From an uncultured bacterium (lineage in GTDB: Bacteria; Actinomycetota; Coriobacteriia; Coriobacteriales; Coriobacteriaceae): 64,000 bases of DNA. This document shows positions 45,799 through 55,350 of this stretch, piece after piece (positions within the stretch are counted from its first letter, which is position 1; every line of letters begins with the position of its first letter). The stretch is taken from contig CAJMQJ010000004.1 in NCBI GenBank assembly GCA_905215525.1, positions 62,001-126,000 on the forward strand, written 5' to 3'. The notes beneath the pieces were generated by a model. The model worked only from the letters and a program-made list of their open reading frames with translations. It was not told where the DNA came from and ran no database searches. Position numbers and translations under genes: made by a program.

Positions 45799-45820
45799 CC
45801 GCCGTTCTAACGAACGGCGG
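45799..45820 (+). terminator. Hairpin after valS
   Basis: CCGCCGTTC and GAACGGCGG form a perfect 9-bp stem around TAAC, 53 bases after the valS stop. There is no strong T run, so termination is uncertain. Confidence 0.5.
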
Positions 45821-45835
45821 CTGACTCGACGCTGC

Positions 45836-45934
45836 AAACGCCTCTGATGGCCAATCTGCCGTTCAACTTCGGGCGCATGGGCATAAGCCCTATGCGCCCT
45901 TGTTTCACGGCACCTTGGCTCATCAGAGGCGTTT
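45836..45934. repeat. Nested palindromic element downstream of valS
   Basis: Outer arms AAACGCCTCTGATG and CATCAGAGGCGTTT (14 bp, perfect) enclose an inner stem GGGCGCAT/ATGCGCCC, itself holding GGGC/GCCC. The layout copies that of the element upstream of valS, though the sequence differs. No gene lies in this gap before folC. Confidence 0.7.
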
Positions 45935-45976
45935 TCGCTGACTATCCTCAACCTATACTGTTTTATTTTTCTATGA

Positions 45977-47335
45977 ATGGCGGTTCTAAAAATGCCTAAG
46001 CGTTCTGGCTTGTATACCGTTCCTTTTGAGTTTGATTTGCTTTCGTTTGATGAGGCTGTGGGGCTTGCTGCTGATACGGGGCGGATTTCTGGGGATGCTG
46101 GTCCTTTGCTCGAGACGGTTGTCGATATGCTTGATGAGCTTGGGCGTCCGGACGAGTATTTCGATTGCATTCAGGTTGCCGGTACCAATGGCAAGACTTC
46201 GACCACGCGTTTTTCGGCTGCCATCCTTCGGGGCGAGGGGCTCAAGACCGCGCTGTATACGTCGCCGCAGCTTGTGCGCTACCCTGAGCGTATGGAGGTC
46301 GACGGGCGCGTAGTGAGCGACGAGGCCTTTGCCCGTGGCGTTTCTGCCGCCGTCGAGGCGGGGCATCGCGTGAATGCTCGTCGTGTGGCGGCGGGGGAGC
46401 GCGCCTATACCATCACGCCGTTTGACCTGCTGACGGCTGCCGCGCTTGTCGTGTTTGCCGAGGCCGCGGTGGACATTGCCGTGCTCGAGGTTGGCATGGG
46501 CGGCCGTTGGGACGCCACGAGTGCGACCGATCCCGTCGCCGTTGCCATTACGGGCATCGGGCTCGATCACACGCGCATCCTGGGTGACACGCTCGAGGCC
46601 ATTGCGGGGGAGAAGGCTGCGGTCATTAAGCCCGGACGCCTGGTTGTGCTGGGCGAGGGTACGCATGAGCCGAGCGTTCAGCGCGTGATGGATGCCCGTT
46701 GTCGCGAGTGCGGTGTCGTGCCGCTGGTGGTGAGCCACTCCACGACCAAGATGCCTGCGCATGTGGGCGATACGGTGGAGTTTAGCTGCACCACGTCGCG
46801 CGCGATTTATACGTCGAGCATGGTCAAGCCCGCCTATCAGCCGCAGAATGCTGCGTGCGCGATTATGCTTTGCGAGGGGTATCTGGCTCGCGAGCTCGAT
46901 CATGACAAGCTCGATGTGTCGCTTGTGGGCTGCCCCACGCCGGGCCGATTTGATGTGCTGGGAACTGATCCGCTCAAGCTGATCGACGCCTGCCATAACC
47001 CTCAGAGCTGCGAGAACTTTGTGAGCGCGCTGGACGAGATCGATCCGTGCGTAGAGAATCGCCCCACGCTGCTGTGCGCTGCGCTGGCCGACAAGGACGT
47101 GGCGGGTATCGTTGACGTTTTGGTTCCGGCGTTCCCCCGTGTGGTCGTGACACAGACCGATTCCGATCGCGCCTTGCCCGCACAGGAGCTTGCCTCCCTG
47201 GTGGACGCCGACAAGCTCGCGGGCGTGTACCCCAGCGTATCCGAGGCCCTCGCGGCTTTCGATGCCGCGGGCGAGCCTTTCGTAGCAGCCGGTACCATCA
47301 CCCTAGCCGGCGAAGTAGCGGGGCTGCTCCGTTAA
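45977..47335 (+). CDS. folC: Folylpolyglutamate synthase/dihydrofolate synthase (Mur ligase family)
   Basis: A 452-residue FolC that adds glutamate to folates (and may make dihydrofolate). The ATP loop is IQVAGTNGKTSTTRF (about residues 66-80), with ITPFDLLTAAAL and VLEVGMGGRWDATS after it, and IDACHNPQS in the C-terminal domain. The length fits FolC (about 430). Two starts are possible, ATG 45977 and ATG 45992; neither has a good ribosome site. No folate genes are nearby. Confidence 0.88.
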   Translation: MAVLKMPKRSGLYTVPFEFDLLSFDEAVGLAADTGRISGDAGPLLETVVDMLDELGRPDEYFDCIQVAGTNGKTSTTRFSAAILRGEGLKTALYTSPQLVRYPERMEVDGRVVSDEAFARGVSAAVEAGHRVNARRVAAGERAYTITPFDLLTAAALVVFAEAAVDIAVLEVGMGGRWDATSATDPVAVAITGIGLDHTRILGDTLEAIAGEKAAVIKPGRLVVLGEGTHEPSVQRVMDARCRECGVVPLVVSHSTTKMPAHVGDTVEFSCTTSRAIYTSSMVKPAYQPQNAACAIMLCEGYLARELDHDKLDVSLVGCPTPGRFDVLGTDPLKLIDACHNPQSCENFVSALDEIDPCVENRPTLLCAALADKDVAGIVDVLVPAFPRVVVTQTDSDRALPAQELASLVDADKLAGVYPSVSEALAAFDAAGEPFVAAGTITLAGEVAGLLR

Positions 47336-47349
47336 CCCATCCCCTCATC

Positions 47350-47417
47350 AGTTGCGGTGAAATACGGACTGTTTTACAAGCCAGAAGCCTCAAACGGTCC
47401 GTATATCACCGCAACTT
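47350..47417. repeat. Long palindromic element, copy 2 (TTGCGGTGAAATA family)
   Basis: Arms AGTTGCGGTGAAATACGGAC... and ...GTCCGTATATCACCGCAACT pair at about 23 of 25 positions. Compared with copy 1 (11748-11816), the left end CTCATcAGTTGCGGTGAAATA is nearly identical, while the loop is unrelated. It lies 14 bases after folC. Confidence 0.75.
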
Positions 47418-47479
47418 AAAAGTAGTCAATTTGGGACGGGGCTTTTTTGGCTGCCCTGCGCCTCGAGTTGACTTGCTCG

Positions 47480-47637
47480 CCACGAAATGGGCCTATTTAC
47501 TACGTTTGACCGGTAACCCTCGACCATACCGAGAATTGCGAAATCAAAACCGCAGGTAAAGGGCTTGCCATTTTTAAAAAAAGACCCGCATGGTCGACCC
47601 ATGCGGGTTAAACGTAGTAGATAGGCCGTTTTTGTGG
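47480..47637. repeat. MITE-like element with imperfect terminal inverted repeats
   Basis: 28-base ends (CCACGAAATGGGCCTATTTA... at 47480-47507 and the complement at 47610-47637) match at 23 positions; the core GGCCTAT-TACTACGTTT differs only once. Inside are an AT-rich stretch and a strong hairpin, GACCCGCATG/CATGCGGGTT. No protein is encoded. Size (158 bp), terminal repeats and AT-rich interior fit a miniature transposable element or a two-promoter small-RNA unit. Confidence 0.6.
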
Positions 47638-47650
47638 CGGCATTCATGTG

Positions 47651-47681
47651 ATGCGGCAAAGGGACAGCCCCTTTGCCGCAT
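47651..47681 (-). terminator. GGGAC-core hairpin after the Xaa-Pro peptidase gene
   Basis: ATGCGGCAAAGGG and CCCTTTGCCGCAT (13 bp) flank ACAGC. It lies just past the stop of the minus-strand peptidase gene and may terminate it, although the T run is poor. Confidence 0.55.
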
Positions 47682-47684
47682 TGC

Positions 47685-48773
47685 CTAGTCTAGGCGGACC
47701 GGATCGTGGGGGTAGGCGTTGAGAATCTCGACGCCGTTCTCGGTCACAAGGGCCAGGTCCTCGATGCGGACGCCGGTGCGGCCGGGGAGGTAGATGCCCG
47801 GTTCGATGGAGAACGTCATGCCTGGCTCTACGACCTGCTCGTTGACCAGCGAGACGTCGCCCGGTTCATGGTCCTGCAGGCCGATCGAGTGGCCCAGGCG
47901 ATGCGTAAAGTACTTGCCGTAGCCCGCGTCTTCAATCACACCGCGCGCGGCACGGTCCAGGTCGCACATGCGCACGCCCGGCGCGATGAGCGCCTCGGCC
48001 GCCTCGTTGGCGCGGCGCACGATATCGTAGATGCGCGCCGTCTCCTCGTCCGGCTCGCCCCAAAAGAACGTGCGCGTCATGTCCGAGCAGTAGTTGCGAT
48101 GGCGTCCGCCAATGTCGAACAGCACCACGTCGCCGCGCTTGAGCACGGTGCCGTCGGGCTCGTGGTGCGGGTCGCCGGCGTTGGCGCCAAAGCTTACGAT
48201 GGGAGGAAAGCTAAAGCCCTCGCAGCCGTGCTTGCGATACAAGTCGAGCATCTGGTCGGCGATTTCGCGCTCCGTCACGCCCTCGTGGACGAGTTTGATG
48301 GCATCGGCCATCACGGCGTCGTTAGCAGCTGAGGACACGCGCATGAGCTCCTGCTCGGTGGCATCCTTGTGGGTGCGTGCGGCGGTGACGGCAAAGTCAC
48401 CCAGGAAAAACTCGCTTGCGGCGTGGCGCTCCATGAGCGGCATCAAAAAGCCGGAGCGCATGACGGTGTCGATGCCGAGCGGTTTGGTCGGATCGACCTC
48501 GCGAGCGATGGCGTCGGCCACGACATCGGTATCGGTGTGATAGGCGACGCGGGCATTGTCGTACTCGGGCAGTTGATGCAGTGCGTTGACCAGGATCACC
48601 GGCTCGGCATCGCGCACGAGCAGCACGCCGCAAAAACGCTCGAACATATCGGCATAAAAGCCGGTCAGGTAATAGATCGACCACGGGTCATTCACGAGCA
48701 GCTGCGCACCGGGGTGCTGATCCTCGAGCGCATCGAGCACGCGCGCCATGCGCTGGTCATCGACATGTGCCAT
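47685..48773 (-). CDS. Xaa-Pro aminopeptidase/M24 family peptidase
   Basis: A 362-residue metallopeptidase removing an N-terminal residue before proline. An N-terminal creatinase-like domain (residues 1-130) precedes the pita-bread fold. The metal ligands can be seen in LFDIGGRHRNYCSDMTRTF (two Asp), HRLGHSIGLQDHEPG (His), TFSIEPGIYLPG (Glu) and VRIEDLALV (Glu). ATG 48773 follows GAAAGGATG; the frame is open further upstream without a ribosome site. Whether it is PepP or PepQ (dipeptidase) is not decided by sequence; the length favours PepQ. Confidence 0.88.
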   Translation of the reverse strand: MAHVDDQRMARVLDALEDQHPGAQLLVNDPWSIYYLTGFYADMFERFCGVLLVRDAEPVILVNALHQLPEYDNARVAYHTDTDVVADAIAREVDPTKPLGIDTVMRSGFLMPLMERHAASEFFLGDFAVTAARTHKDATEQELMRVSSAANDAVMADAIKLVHEGVTEREIADQMLDLYRKHGCEGFSFPPIVSFGANAGDPHHEPDGTVLKRGDVVLFDIGGRHRNYCSDMTRTFFWGEPDEETARIYDIVRRANEAAEALIAPGVRMCDLDRAARGVIEDAGYGKYFTHRLGHSIGLQDHEPGDVSLVNEQVVEPGMTFSIEPGIYLPGRTGVRIEDLALVTENGVEILNAYPHDPVRLD

Positions 48774-48902
48774 GAAACATCCTTTCGCTAGGCTGCCACC
48801 ATGGTATCCCAAGCCCGGCACATAGGGACGTTCCTTTTATGCCGGCACTTCGGGACACTCCTTGCAAAAGCAGCTAAAAGAGCCCCGTCCCGAATTTGCT
48901 GC

Positions 48903-49301
48903 TTAGGCTGGGTCGATGTCTATGCTGGCGACTAGGTCAATGTTAGTGCCGAGAAGATCTTCCAGCACGACGTCGCCCATGCGGATGGGGGCGTTGACGA
49001 CTAGACCTCGGATGAGGGCCATGGCTTGGGCGTGGAGTGCCAGCGGGATGGCTTCGGCCGTGCGCACGGGGAGCAGGGCTTCGTCGCCGCCGGAGACGGC
49101 CACGGTCGTCGTGAGCACGCGCATGGGGCAGGTGAGCTCCTGATGCGCGAACGTATCGCCGCGCGGGCAGTTGTTGCCGGTCACGGAGCGCACTTCCACC
49201 ACGGCGCCATTGGCGTCGCGCTCCACCTCTACGGTCAGAAGGCACTCGGATGGGCAGGTGGTGCAGTTGAACTGCAGCGTTTCGACCACGTTATCGCTCA
49301 T
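48903..49301 (-). CDS. DUF1667 domain protein
   Basis: A 132-residue cysteine-rich protein of family DUF1667. CTTCPSECLLTVEVE and NNCPRGDTFAHQELTCPMRVL contain five cysteines, likely binding metal or an Fe-S cluster. The rest is the fold typical of the family, with no signal peptide. It lies 3 bases after the FAD oxidoreductase gene and closes the three-gene operon. This trio is often found with glycerol genes; its role as an electron-transfer subunit is inferred. Confidence 0.85.
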   Translation of the reverse strand: MSDNVVETLQFNCTTCPSECLLTVEVERDANGAVVEVRSVTGNNCPRGDTFAHQELTCPMRVLTTTVAVSGGDEALLPVRTAEAIPLALHAQAMALIRGLVVNAPIRMGDVVLEDLLGTNIDLVASIDIDPA

Positions 49302-49304
49302 AGT

Positions 49305-50651
49305 TTATGCCTCCTCGATGGAATCGACGGATAGAACAATCTCGCTGGCACCCAGATTGAGCGCCTGCTTGATGACCTTTGCCGGCAGTGGGAAGCTTTC
49401 CATAACACTCGGTTTAAACGGGCGGACCTTGCCCACAAACAGCTCCTTGCCGCCAGCGAGAATGCGCACGCGGGCGGTGTCGACCGGTCGGCGCACGCGG
49501 AAGTTCAGCTTGGTGAGCGCCACAGCCGTAATGCGTCCCGGCAGCGCGTAGCCCGCAATGCCGGCAGGGGAGACGGTGAGCTCGCAGTCCGGAACGACGT
49601 CCGCGCCGGTTTCCAACGCGTACGCCGCTGCAGCTGCGCCAGCCCTCTCGGACTCGGTCGTCACGTTGTCGGCCAGGTCGTGCACGTGCAGCACGTTGCC
49701 ACAGGCAAAGATGCCCGGCACGCCCGTTTGCAGACTCTGGTCCACCACGGCGCCGCGCGTGTGCGGGTCAAGCTCAACGCCCGCGGCAACCGAAAGCTCG
49801 TTCTCGGGAATCAGGCCCACCGAGAGCAGCAGTGTGTCGCACGAAACGATGCGCTCGGTTCCCGGAATGGGTGCCAGGTGCTCATCGACCTGACTTACCT
49901 CGACGGCCTCCACGCGGTCGTGCCCGATCACGCGCGTGACCGTGGTAGACAGATGCAGCGGAATGCCAAAGTCGTCCAGACAATTTTTCACATTGCGGCG
50001 CAGGCCGTTGGCGTACGGCATGAGCTCGTACACGCCCTCGACCGAAATCCCCTCGAGCGTGCAGCGGCGCGCCATGATCAGCCCGATGTCACCCGAGCCC
50101 AAAATGACGGCGCGCGAGCCGGGCTTGAGGTTCTCGATATTGATGTATCGCTGCGCCAAGCCGGCCGTAAACACGCCGGCGGGTCGGCTGCCGGGAATTT
50201 TGATCTCGCTGCGGGTGCGCTCGCGGCACCCCATGGCAAGGACAACCGCCCGTCCGGTGAGCTGCAGCATGCCGGTGGGGCTCATGAGCGTGACGGTGTG
50301 GACCGCGGTGTCTTCCGCAGGCTCGCCTGAATCAATCCCAATCACCATGCTGTTCAGGAACAGCGCAGTGTCGGTTGCGTGCACCTGGTCGATAAAGCGC
50401 TGCGCGTACTCGGGACCGGTGAGCTCCTGTTTAAAGTGCGACAGGCCAAAGCCGGGGTGGATGCACTGGCGCAGGATGCCGCCCAGATGCTGCTTGCGCT
50501 CCACGATGGCCACGCGTGCGCCTGCCTTATGCGCGGCCAGCGCGGCCGCCATGCCGGCAGGTCCGCCGCCGATAACGACCACGTCGAAGGCTTGCGTTTG
50601 TACGGCTTCCACGACGCCGCAATCAATCGCGCTCGATTTGAATTCCGCCAT
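49305..50651 (-). CDS. FAD/NAD(P)-dependent oxidoreductase (partner of GlpA-like protein)
   Basis: A 448-residue two-dinucleotide-domain flavoprotein. The FAD loop is VVVIGGGPAGMAAALAAH near residue 28; a second nucleotide fold has VILGSGDIGLIMARR; the motif LRQCIHPGFGLSHF carries a conserved Cys. Its place between the GlpA-like dehydrogenase and DUF1667 suggests that it takes electrons from glycerol-3-phosphate (or a similar substrate) and hands them to NAD(P) or a quinone-like carrier. The start ATG 50651 comes one base after the GlpA-like stop, with GGGAG upstream. Confidence 0.85.
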   Translation of the reverse strand: MAEFKSSAIDCGVVEAVQTQAFDVVVIGGGPAGMAAALAAHKAGARVAIVERKQHLGGILRQCIHPGFGLSHFKQELTGPEYAQRFIDQVHATDTALFLNSMVIGIDSGEPAEDTAVHTVTLMSPTGMLQLTGRAVVLAMGCRERTRSEIKIPGSRPAGVFTAGLAQRYINIENLKPGSRAVILGSGDIGLIMARRCTLEGISVEGVYELMPYANGLRRNVKNCLDDFGIPLHLSTTVTRVIGHDRVEAVEVSQVDEHLAPIPGTERIVSCDTLLLSVGLIPENELSVAAGVELDPHTRGAVVDQSLQTGVPGIFACGNVLHVHDLADNVTTESERAGAAAAAYALETGADVVPDCELTVSPAGIAGYALPGRITAVALTKLNFRVRRPVDTARVRILAGGKELFVGKVRPFKPSVMESFPLPAKVIKQALNLGASEIVLSVDSIEEA

Positions 50652-50652
50652 C

Positions 50653-52107
50653 CTAGCGCACTCCCTTCAAAGGTCCCTCGACCAGCCAAGATCCGGCATC
50701 CTCCAACAGCACCTCGCTGGGGTCGCAGCTCAACTCGCGCGCTAGGATTGCCACCACACGGCTCTGGCAAAAGCCACTTTGGCACCGACCCATGCCGGCG
50801 CGGCAGCGGCGCTTGACGCCCTCCACCGAAACCGCGCCCGGCTGGCGTCGGATCGCGGCAACAATCTCGGCCTCGGGCACCGTTTCGCAGCGGCAGACGA
50901 TTTGCCCCCAAGCGGGGTCGGATTCAATGAGCTCTTCCTTGCGCGCAAGCGGCACGCGGTCAAAGTCGTCCGGCGCGCGACGAATTGGGTTCCAGTCCGC
51001 CCGCTCGTGCAGCTCCACGCTCGCCTCACGCATCACAAGCTCCATGCGCTCGGCAATGGCCGGCGCGCTCGCGACGCCTGGCGACTGAATGCCCGCCGCC
51101 TGGAACAGCCCCGGCACCACGGTCGACTGTCCAATAAAGAAGTCGTTCGTTCCTTGAATGACCGGACGCCCGCCGGCAAATGCGCGCACCACGCGACGCG
51201 TGTCCAGATCGGGCACCAGCTTGCGCGCGCCGGTCAGCAGCGCGTTCACATCGCTCGCATAGGTCTGCGTGTCGCCTGGCTCGCGCACGGCAGCCGTGGC
51301 GGTGATCACGGTGTTGCCGTGCACGGTGCCCGTAACGATAACGCCCTTCGACACCGGCGTCGGCACCGGGTAGAGCGGCATCAGCGCGCGCGGTTCCTTG
51401 TCCAGCACCACGATGTTGCCCTGGCGCCAGACCATCTGGAACTCCTCGGCGCCCGCCATATGCGAGATGTCGGCGGCGCCGTTGCCCGCGGCGTTGATCA
51501 GGTAGCGGCAGCGCACGTTGCCAGCGGGGGTCGCCAGCGTAAAGCGCGCGTCGTCGCCCGAGCCCGCGACTTCAATCGCTTCCACCGACGCGGAGCGCAT
51601 AAACGTCACGCCGTTGGCAACTGCGTTCTCCAGCGCGGCGATGGCAACCTCAAACGGGTCGACAAATCCAGTCGAGGGGCACCACAACGCGCACGTTGCG
51701 TCGGCACTGGCGCGCGGCTCTAATTCGTGGATGCGGTCGGGTCCGATGATCGACAGCCCGGGCACGCCGTTGGCATGGCCGTTGCACCGCAGCTGCTCCA
51801 GATGCGCGCGGTCCTCGTCGTTAAAGCCCAACACCATCGACCCGGTGCGGCGGAACAGAAAGCCCAGCTCCTGCGCCCACGTACCGTACAACTCGCAGCC
51901 ACGGGCGTTGACCTGCGCCTTTACGGTGCCCGGCGCCGGATCGTAGCCAGCGTGCACCAGGCCGCCGTTGGCCTTCGACGCGCCCAGCGCAATATCGTTA
52001 GCCGCCTCGACCACGCAAATGGACAGGTCATAGCGCGCGAGCTGCCGCGCGATGGCGCATCCGGTGATGCCCGCGCCGACAATCACGATATCAAACGTTT
52101 CTGTCAC
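50653..52107 (-). CDS. GlpA-like FAD-dependent glycerol-3-phosphate dehydrogenase with BFD-type 2Fe-2S domain
   Basis: A 484-residue FAD-dependent dehydrogenase of the GlpA/DAO family. It starts with FDIVIVGAGITGCAIARQL and has GGLVHAGYD and RTGSMVLGFN in the substrate domain. The C-terminus carries a BFD-like [2Fe-2S] domain with IVCRCETVPEAEIV and CRAGMGRCQSGFC ligands. It probably oxidises glycerol-3-phosphate; other 2-hydroxy acids or sarcosine-like substrates are possible. The start is GTG 52107 after GGGAGG. It is the first gene of the operon with the FAD oxidoreductase and DUF1667. Confidence 0.86.
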   Translation of the reverse strand: MTETFDIVIVGAGITGCAIARQLARYDLSICVVEAANDIALGASKANGGLVHAGYDPAPGTVKAQVNARGCELYGTWAQELGFLFRRTGSMVLGFNDEDRAHLEQLRCNGHANGVPGLSIIGPDRIHELEPRASADATCALWCPSTGFVDPFEVAIAALENAVANGVTFMRSASVEAIEVAGSGDDARFTLATPAGNVRCRYLINAAGNGAADISHMAGAEEFQMVWRQGNIVVLDKEPRALMPLYPVPTPVSKGVIVTGTVHGNTVITATAAVREPGDTQTYASDVNALLTGARKLVPDLDTRRVVRAFAGGRPVIQGTNDFFIGQSTVVPGLFQAAGIQSPGVASAPAIAERMELVMREASVELHERADWNPIRRAPDDFDRVPLARKEELIESDPAWGQIVCRCETVPEAEIVAAIRRQPGAVSVEGVKRRCRAGMGRCQSGFCQSRVVAILARELSCDPSEVLLEDAGSWLVEGPLKGVR

Positions 52108-52273
52108 AGTGCCTCCCAGACGAGTTGACAGGCTGTCAATAAGACTATCCTACGGTCTACACACCCCCAGCGCGGCGGCAATGCGGCGAACAGCCCCGCA
52201 ACACCCGCCAACGGCAGACGAGGGGAAACCCAGCAACGTCGACAAGCTCGTCTGCCGACAGCTACGGCAACCG

Positions 52274-52493
52274 TTTGTCTCGACCTGTAACAGTTAGACG
52301 AGGATTTGGGTTCTAGATGTTACAGATCAAGACAAATCTTCCGGCGGATTTTGAATATCTCGATCTGTAACAGTAAGAGGGGTTTTGGGGCCCAAGATGT
52401 TACAGATCGAGATTGAAGTCGGGGAGGGACCCCTGTGTCTCAATCTGTAACACCTAGACCCGGATTCCGCTCCCACCTGTTACAGATTGAGAT
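52274..52493. repeat. Array of three covarying hairpins at 80-bp period
   Basis: Three inverted repeats share arms of the form TCTC(G/A)A(T/C)CTGTAACA and its complement. The left arms end at 52292, 52372 and 52452, exactly 80 bases apart, and every loop is 25 bases. Unit 2 pairs over 16 bp and unit 3 over 15 bp without mismatch, and the G-C pair in unit 2 is A-T in unit 3. Loops and the 20-24-base spacers differ, so this is not a simple tandem duplication. It occupies the 485-base gap between divergent genes; the rest of the gap shows nothing. Confidence 0.8.
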
Positions 52494-52592
52494 GTTTGTG
52501 TCCGCACCAGCCCCGCCCCTAGCCGTGGTCCCATATAAACAAACCCCGTGGTAAACTTGACCGGACTTTTAATATTCCGAAAGGTACCCGTA

Positions 52593-53024
52593 ATGTCCAA
52601 GTACATCTCCGAGCTCATGTCGCCGCAGCTTATGGGCGTCGTCTATGCCTTCGTTGGCTTTATCATCGCCCTGTATGTGCTGTCGGTCGTCTATGTGTTC
52701 ATCGACGCTCGCCGCCGCGGCGCCAGCGCCTACGTGGCATGGGGCATCATCGCCCTCATCCCGTTTGTAGGCCTCATTGCCTACCTGGTCCTGCGCCCGC
52801 ACTCCTACGCGTCCGACCGCGAGGAGCAGGAGCTGGACATGGCTCTGCGCGAGCGCCAGCTTGCCCAGTACGGCACCTGCCCGCAGTGCGGCGCGCCCAT
52901 CGAGAAGGACTTCGTCGTCTGCCCGGTGTGCGATACCCAGGTTCGTAACGTATGTCCCAGCTGCCATCGTCCGCTCGATGCTCACTGGAAGGTCTGCCCC
53001 TACTGCCGAACTCGCATCCAGTAA
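52593..53024 (+). CDS. Membrane protein with double zinc ribbon
   Basis: A 143-residue protein. Two hydrophobic helices (about residues 9-32 and 45-62: YAFVGFIIALYVLSVVYVF and AWGIIALIPFVGLIAYLVL) are followed by a cytoplasmic-type region. This carries two CxxC pairs forming a zinc ribbon (CPQCGAPI..CPVCDT) and then a second set (CPSCH..CPYC). It is a PLDc_N-like/zinc-ribbon arrangement of unknown function. The start is ATG 52593 after GAAAGG; the earlier in-frame start lacks a site. Confidence 0.75.
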   Translation: MSKYISELMSPQLMGVVYAFVGFIIALYVLSVVYVFIDARRRGASAYVAWGIIALIPFVGLIAYLVLRPHSYASDREEQELDMALRERQLAQYGTCPQCGAPIEKDFVVCPVCDTQVRNVCPSCHRPLDAHWKVCPYCRTRIQ

Positions 53025-53131
53025 CGCATCCATCGCCGGGCCGGCCGCAAGCCACGGGCACCGCGCGCCATGCGAAAGGCAGACGCGCGCCCCGCAGCCC
53101 CGCCCCACACGATGAAGCATGCGTAGAAAAT

Positions 53132-53166
53132 CGCCCGCCGTGCCATTAAGGTGCGGCGGGCGCTTG
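53132..53166 (+). terminator. Terminator after the zinc-ribbon gene
   Basis: CGCCCGCCG and CGGCGGGCG flank a loop with a further weak TGCC/GGTG stem, followed by a short T/A tract. It abuts the thrS promoter. Confidence 0.65.
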
Positions 53167-53191
53167 TATACCAAGGCAACCTGCCTATAAT
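53164..53191 (+). promoter_or_regulatory. thrS promoter
   Basis: TTGTAT and TATAAT are separated by 16 bases, about 70 bases before the thrS ATG. Confidence 0.6.
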
Positions 53192-53234
53192 GATGCAAGT
53201 TAAAACGCCGAGCGCATCGCACGCACTTGCATCA
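53191..53234 (+). promoter_or_regulatory. Leader inverted repeat upstream of thrS
   Basis: TGATGCAAGT and ACTTGCATCA (10 bp, perfect) enclose 24 bases and fall between the thrS -10 box and its ribosome site GAGAGGAG, so the repeat lies at the very 5' end of the mRNA. It may fold as an RNA stem or serve as an operator. It lacks T-box features. Confidence 0.5.
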
Positions 53235-53260
53235 GGCATCCGAGAGGAGAAAACATACCC

Positions 53261-55024
<1,764 letters not shown>

Positions 55025-55047
55025 GGCAAGCTTCGCAACAATTAACA

Positions 55048-55084
55048 AAGGCGACCGTCCACAAAGGGCGGTCGCCTTTTTTCA
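55048..55084 (+). terminator. thrS terminator
   Basis: AAAGGCGACCG and CGGTCGCCTTT enclose a short loop, followed by six Ts. Confidence 0.9.
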
Positions 55085-55097
55085 TGCTCAAATAAGA

Positions 55098-55126
55098 AAA
55101 GCCGCTGGTTGAGCGGCTTTTTTTGT
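55098..55126 (+). terminator. Second terminator hairpin
   Basis: AAAGCCGCT and AGCGGCTTT around GGTTG, followed by TTTTTG, 14 bases after the thrS terminator. It may protect the loaP promoter from readthrough. Confidence 0.75.
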
Positions 55127-55128
55127 TG

Positions 55129-55265
55129 CACAAAAAGGTACAGGTTTTTGTAGAGGGGTATGGAGATGTACCTACCAGCAGTGCATTTTGCGTAATCTGG
55201 GCAAACGCTGATTAATTGCTCGTATAATGTCGTTTGTCGAAAGATACAAAAACCTGTACTTTTGC
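55129..55265. promoter_or_regulatory. Inverted repeat enclosing the loaP promoter
   Basis: GTACAGGTTTTTGTA (55138-55152) is exactly repeated in reverse complement at 55245-55259, about 92 bases later, with similar A-rich ends. A TATAAT box (55223-55228) lies inside. The repeat could be an operator pair, an element end, or part of a leader structure. It is the only notable feature in the gap before loaP. Confidence 0.5.
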
Positions 55266-55350
55266 GACTGCGCCTAGCTGCGAGCGAGAAGCCTGTTCTA
55301 AACGCCCCTGCATTTGCGTGGATCGCAAAGCAAAAAGAGGGGGCGAGAAC

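Noticed and set aside
52274..52493. CRISPR array
   Set aside because: The repeats are inverted pairs with covarying stems, only three units, no cas genes nearby, and the unit layout (arm-25-arm-spacer) is wrong for CRISPR.
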